Source: Kondoa malvinella
Lineage: Eukaryota > Basidiomycota > Agaricostilbomycetes > Agaricostilbales > Kondoaceae
Direction of reading: 5' to 3'
NCBI GenBank assembly: GCA_039545315.1
Contig: BCIM01000001.1
Coordinates: forward strand, 2,699,783 to 2,763,782
DNA: 64,000 nt
Positions 62,782 to 64,000 of the stretch are shown one piece after another (the first letter of the stretch is position 1; each line of letters starts with the position of its first letter). Under the pieces are notes generated by a model, which saw only the letters and a program-made list of their open reading frames with translations, was not told where the DNA came from and did no database searches. The position numbers and the translations under genes are program-made.

Positions 62782-64000
62782 CTACTTGACATAGGTCGCA
62801 TTCAGGCGCATGCTCACTAACAGAAGCAGAGAATGAGCGAGCCGAAACGTGAGCAAATAATCGATGCATACAATAGTCCTTACTGGTGATTGGATCGTAC
62901 TTCTTCGGGCGATCTTCAGTGACGGTGCCTGAAGCATCTCTCAGCCAGGTTACCTGGCAGCGAGAATGCAACTCACCTGGCATAGCATCTATCTGCTTGT
63001 CTCCCTGTAGAAACTGTCAGCGAGTCATCACAACCCGAATTGCATCGGACCGTACGTCTGCGGAAACGAACTATACCAGTCATTCAGCAATGCGTAGTGA
63101 AATGAATAAGGTTGCTCACGTAAGGGATAGAATAGCGAGCACGAGTCCAGGCAGTGTCGTCTGCCTTCGGAGGAGGAGCACGAACACGGTGAAGTGTTGA
63201 TTTGAGCTCGTCTGTCCGCGATTGATCAGCATTCCGTCGCACCAATACAATCTACTAACCATTAGACCACCGCATACAAAAGTCACCAATGTTGAAGACG
63301 ATGGCCCCTTTTACGGGTGGAGCAGGGAGGAAGACGCCTGGACGGGCAGGCGATTCGACCTCAAGACCACCAATGTCATCCTGGAACAACATCGTACAAC
63401 TAAGAGCACATCAGAGTTGGACATAGTGTTGAAGGCATAGACATACGTTCCGAAACCGGTATGAGCATTAATACGGCCTTTCTTGCCAGAGTCAAAATCG
63501 CCTCGAGGCGCGGAAGGGTAGTGCAGGAGACGAAGCTGGTTGTTGCTCTCCAAATGATAATCCAGTAGGAAGTCTTTGTCGAGCTTCATGCCCATTGCCA
63601 GAGCCATGAGAAGCTTCTTGCTTAGACCAGCGCATCTAGAGACTTGTCAGCTGCGAACGGAAATTTTACTTCCGACGTACTCGGAGAGAGAAGCTATTGG
63701 CATACTGACGGAAACCTGGCAGCTTCTCTTCGGGCAGCCAGATATTCAGCTTGACCTTCTCCTCTTTACGTTTTCCACTCGTGTTGTATAAGCTATCCAA
63801 ACCCGAGATCAACTTAAGCCTTTGGCCAGCAACGACTATCATTCTCAAATGCTCTATGATATCCTGTTTGAGATCGAGCCTGCACAAGATGCGCCATACA
63901 AGGCAGAGTGCTTCAAGGTGATGCGCAGGATTTACCTCGGTGCGTTCGGCTCAAGATGTCCCCGAAAGCCAACGTCTAAGCGAGTACAGGCGAAGAAACT
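62782..64000 (-). CDS. 2-oxoglutarate/Fe(II) oxygenase, isopenicillin N synthase-like (5' end outside window)
   Basis: Non-haem iron oxygenase of the IPNS/gibberellin-oxidase type; substrate unknown. The N-terminal part lies beyond base 64000. Visible segments, in order: KLNIWLPEEKLPGFRQYANS, LLMALAMGMKLDKDFLLDY, LRLLHYPSAPRGDFDSG, RINAHTGFGTITLLFQDDIG (first iron His; the usual HxD Asp position reads Gly here), FLPAPPVKGAIVFNIGDFCM, STLHRVRAPPKADD (second iron His) and RYSIPYFVSAD. The end is best read as PKKYDPITMSMRLNATYVK with stop at 62782-62784, using an intron of about 65 nt from ACCA. The HTGFGT in place of HTDFGT should be checked, since Asp is the expected iron ligand. Confidence 0.8.

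Overview
The window is nuclear DNA of an intron-rich fungus, most likely a basidiomycete, possibly Pucciniomycotina or a similar yeast-like lineage (low confidence below phylum). The evidence is: 24 recognisable eukaryotic genes carrying about 170 introns that I could place by reading frame, mostly 45-60 nt long with a CTAAT/CTRAY-like branch site; housekeeping genes such as CDC45, RRP46, eIF3g, ARP6, AP-1 mu and HMG-CoA reductase; and fungal families such as chitin deacetylase, phosphoketolase, Afi1 and C2H2/fungal_trans regulators. I saw no bacterial operons, CRISPR arrays, rRNA or convincing tRNA genes. Intact gene models were checked by requiring a continuous frame whose summed exon length is divisible by three.

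Layout. 1-783: 3' end of an unrecognised gene. 865-2620: glucokinase (-). 3325-5131: small amidase (+). 5241-5618: a scar made of two copied fragments, one from the MFS/ALDH boundary at 8134-8415 and one from the glucokinase upstream region at 2841-2967. 6103-8275: DHA1-type MFS transporter (+), convergent with an aldehyde dehydrogenase (8320-10400, -) that contains a 3-nt microexon. 10401-13269: gene-poor, one orphan candidate. 13270-14154 RRP46; 15017-19587 HMG-CoA reductase; 19797-22183 CDC45 (-); 22420-24014 GPI-type chitin deacetylase (-); 24015-25959 no gene recognised.

25960-27854: histidine-rich LEA/allergen-like protein; 28123-30705 Afi1/DENN-like; 30891-31624 mitochondrial ribosomal RNase III-fold protein (-); 31817-32999 eIF3g; 33484-35035 single-pass membrane protein whose only defect is a TGA inside the signal peptide (-); 35160-35318 degenerate copy of the ARP6 tail; 35345-37386 ARP6 (-); 37547-41299 PHD-MYST acetyltransferase (+), divergent from ARP6; 41551-43773 acetamidase-type amidase; 44072-45172 F-box-like gene; 45582-47702 cyclin K/T-like (-).

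47876-53104: acetate kinase (+) and phosphoketolase (-) lie tail to tail. Together they convert xylulose-5-P or fructose-6-P to acetyl-P and then to acetate plus ATP, so this is a two-gene metabolic unit. 53229-55060: L-type lectin cargo receptor with a KKxx tail (-); 55271-57141: AP-1 mu (-); both serve secretory traffic. 57286-58927: membrane-anchored short-chain dehydrogenase (-), divergent from a C2H2 transcription factor (59433-62611, +). 62782-64000: 3' part of a 2-oxoglutarate/Fe(II) oxygenase (-).
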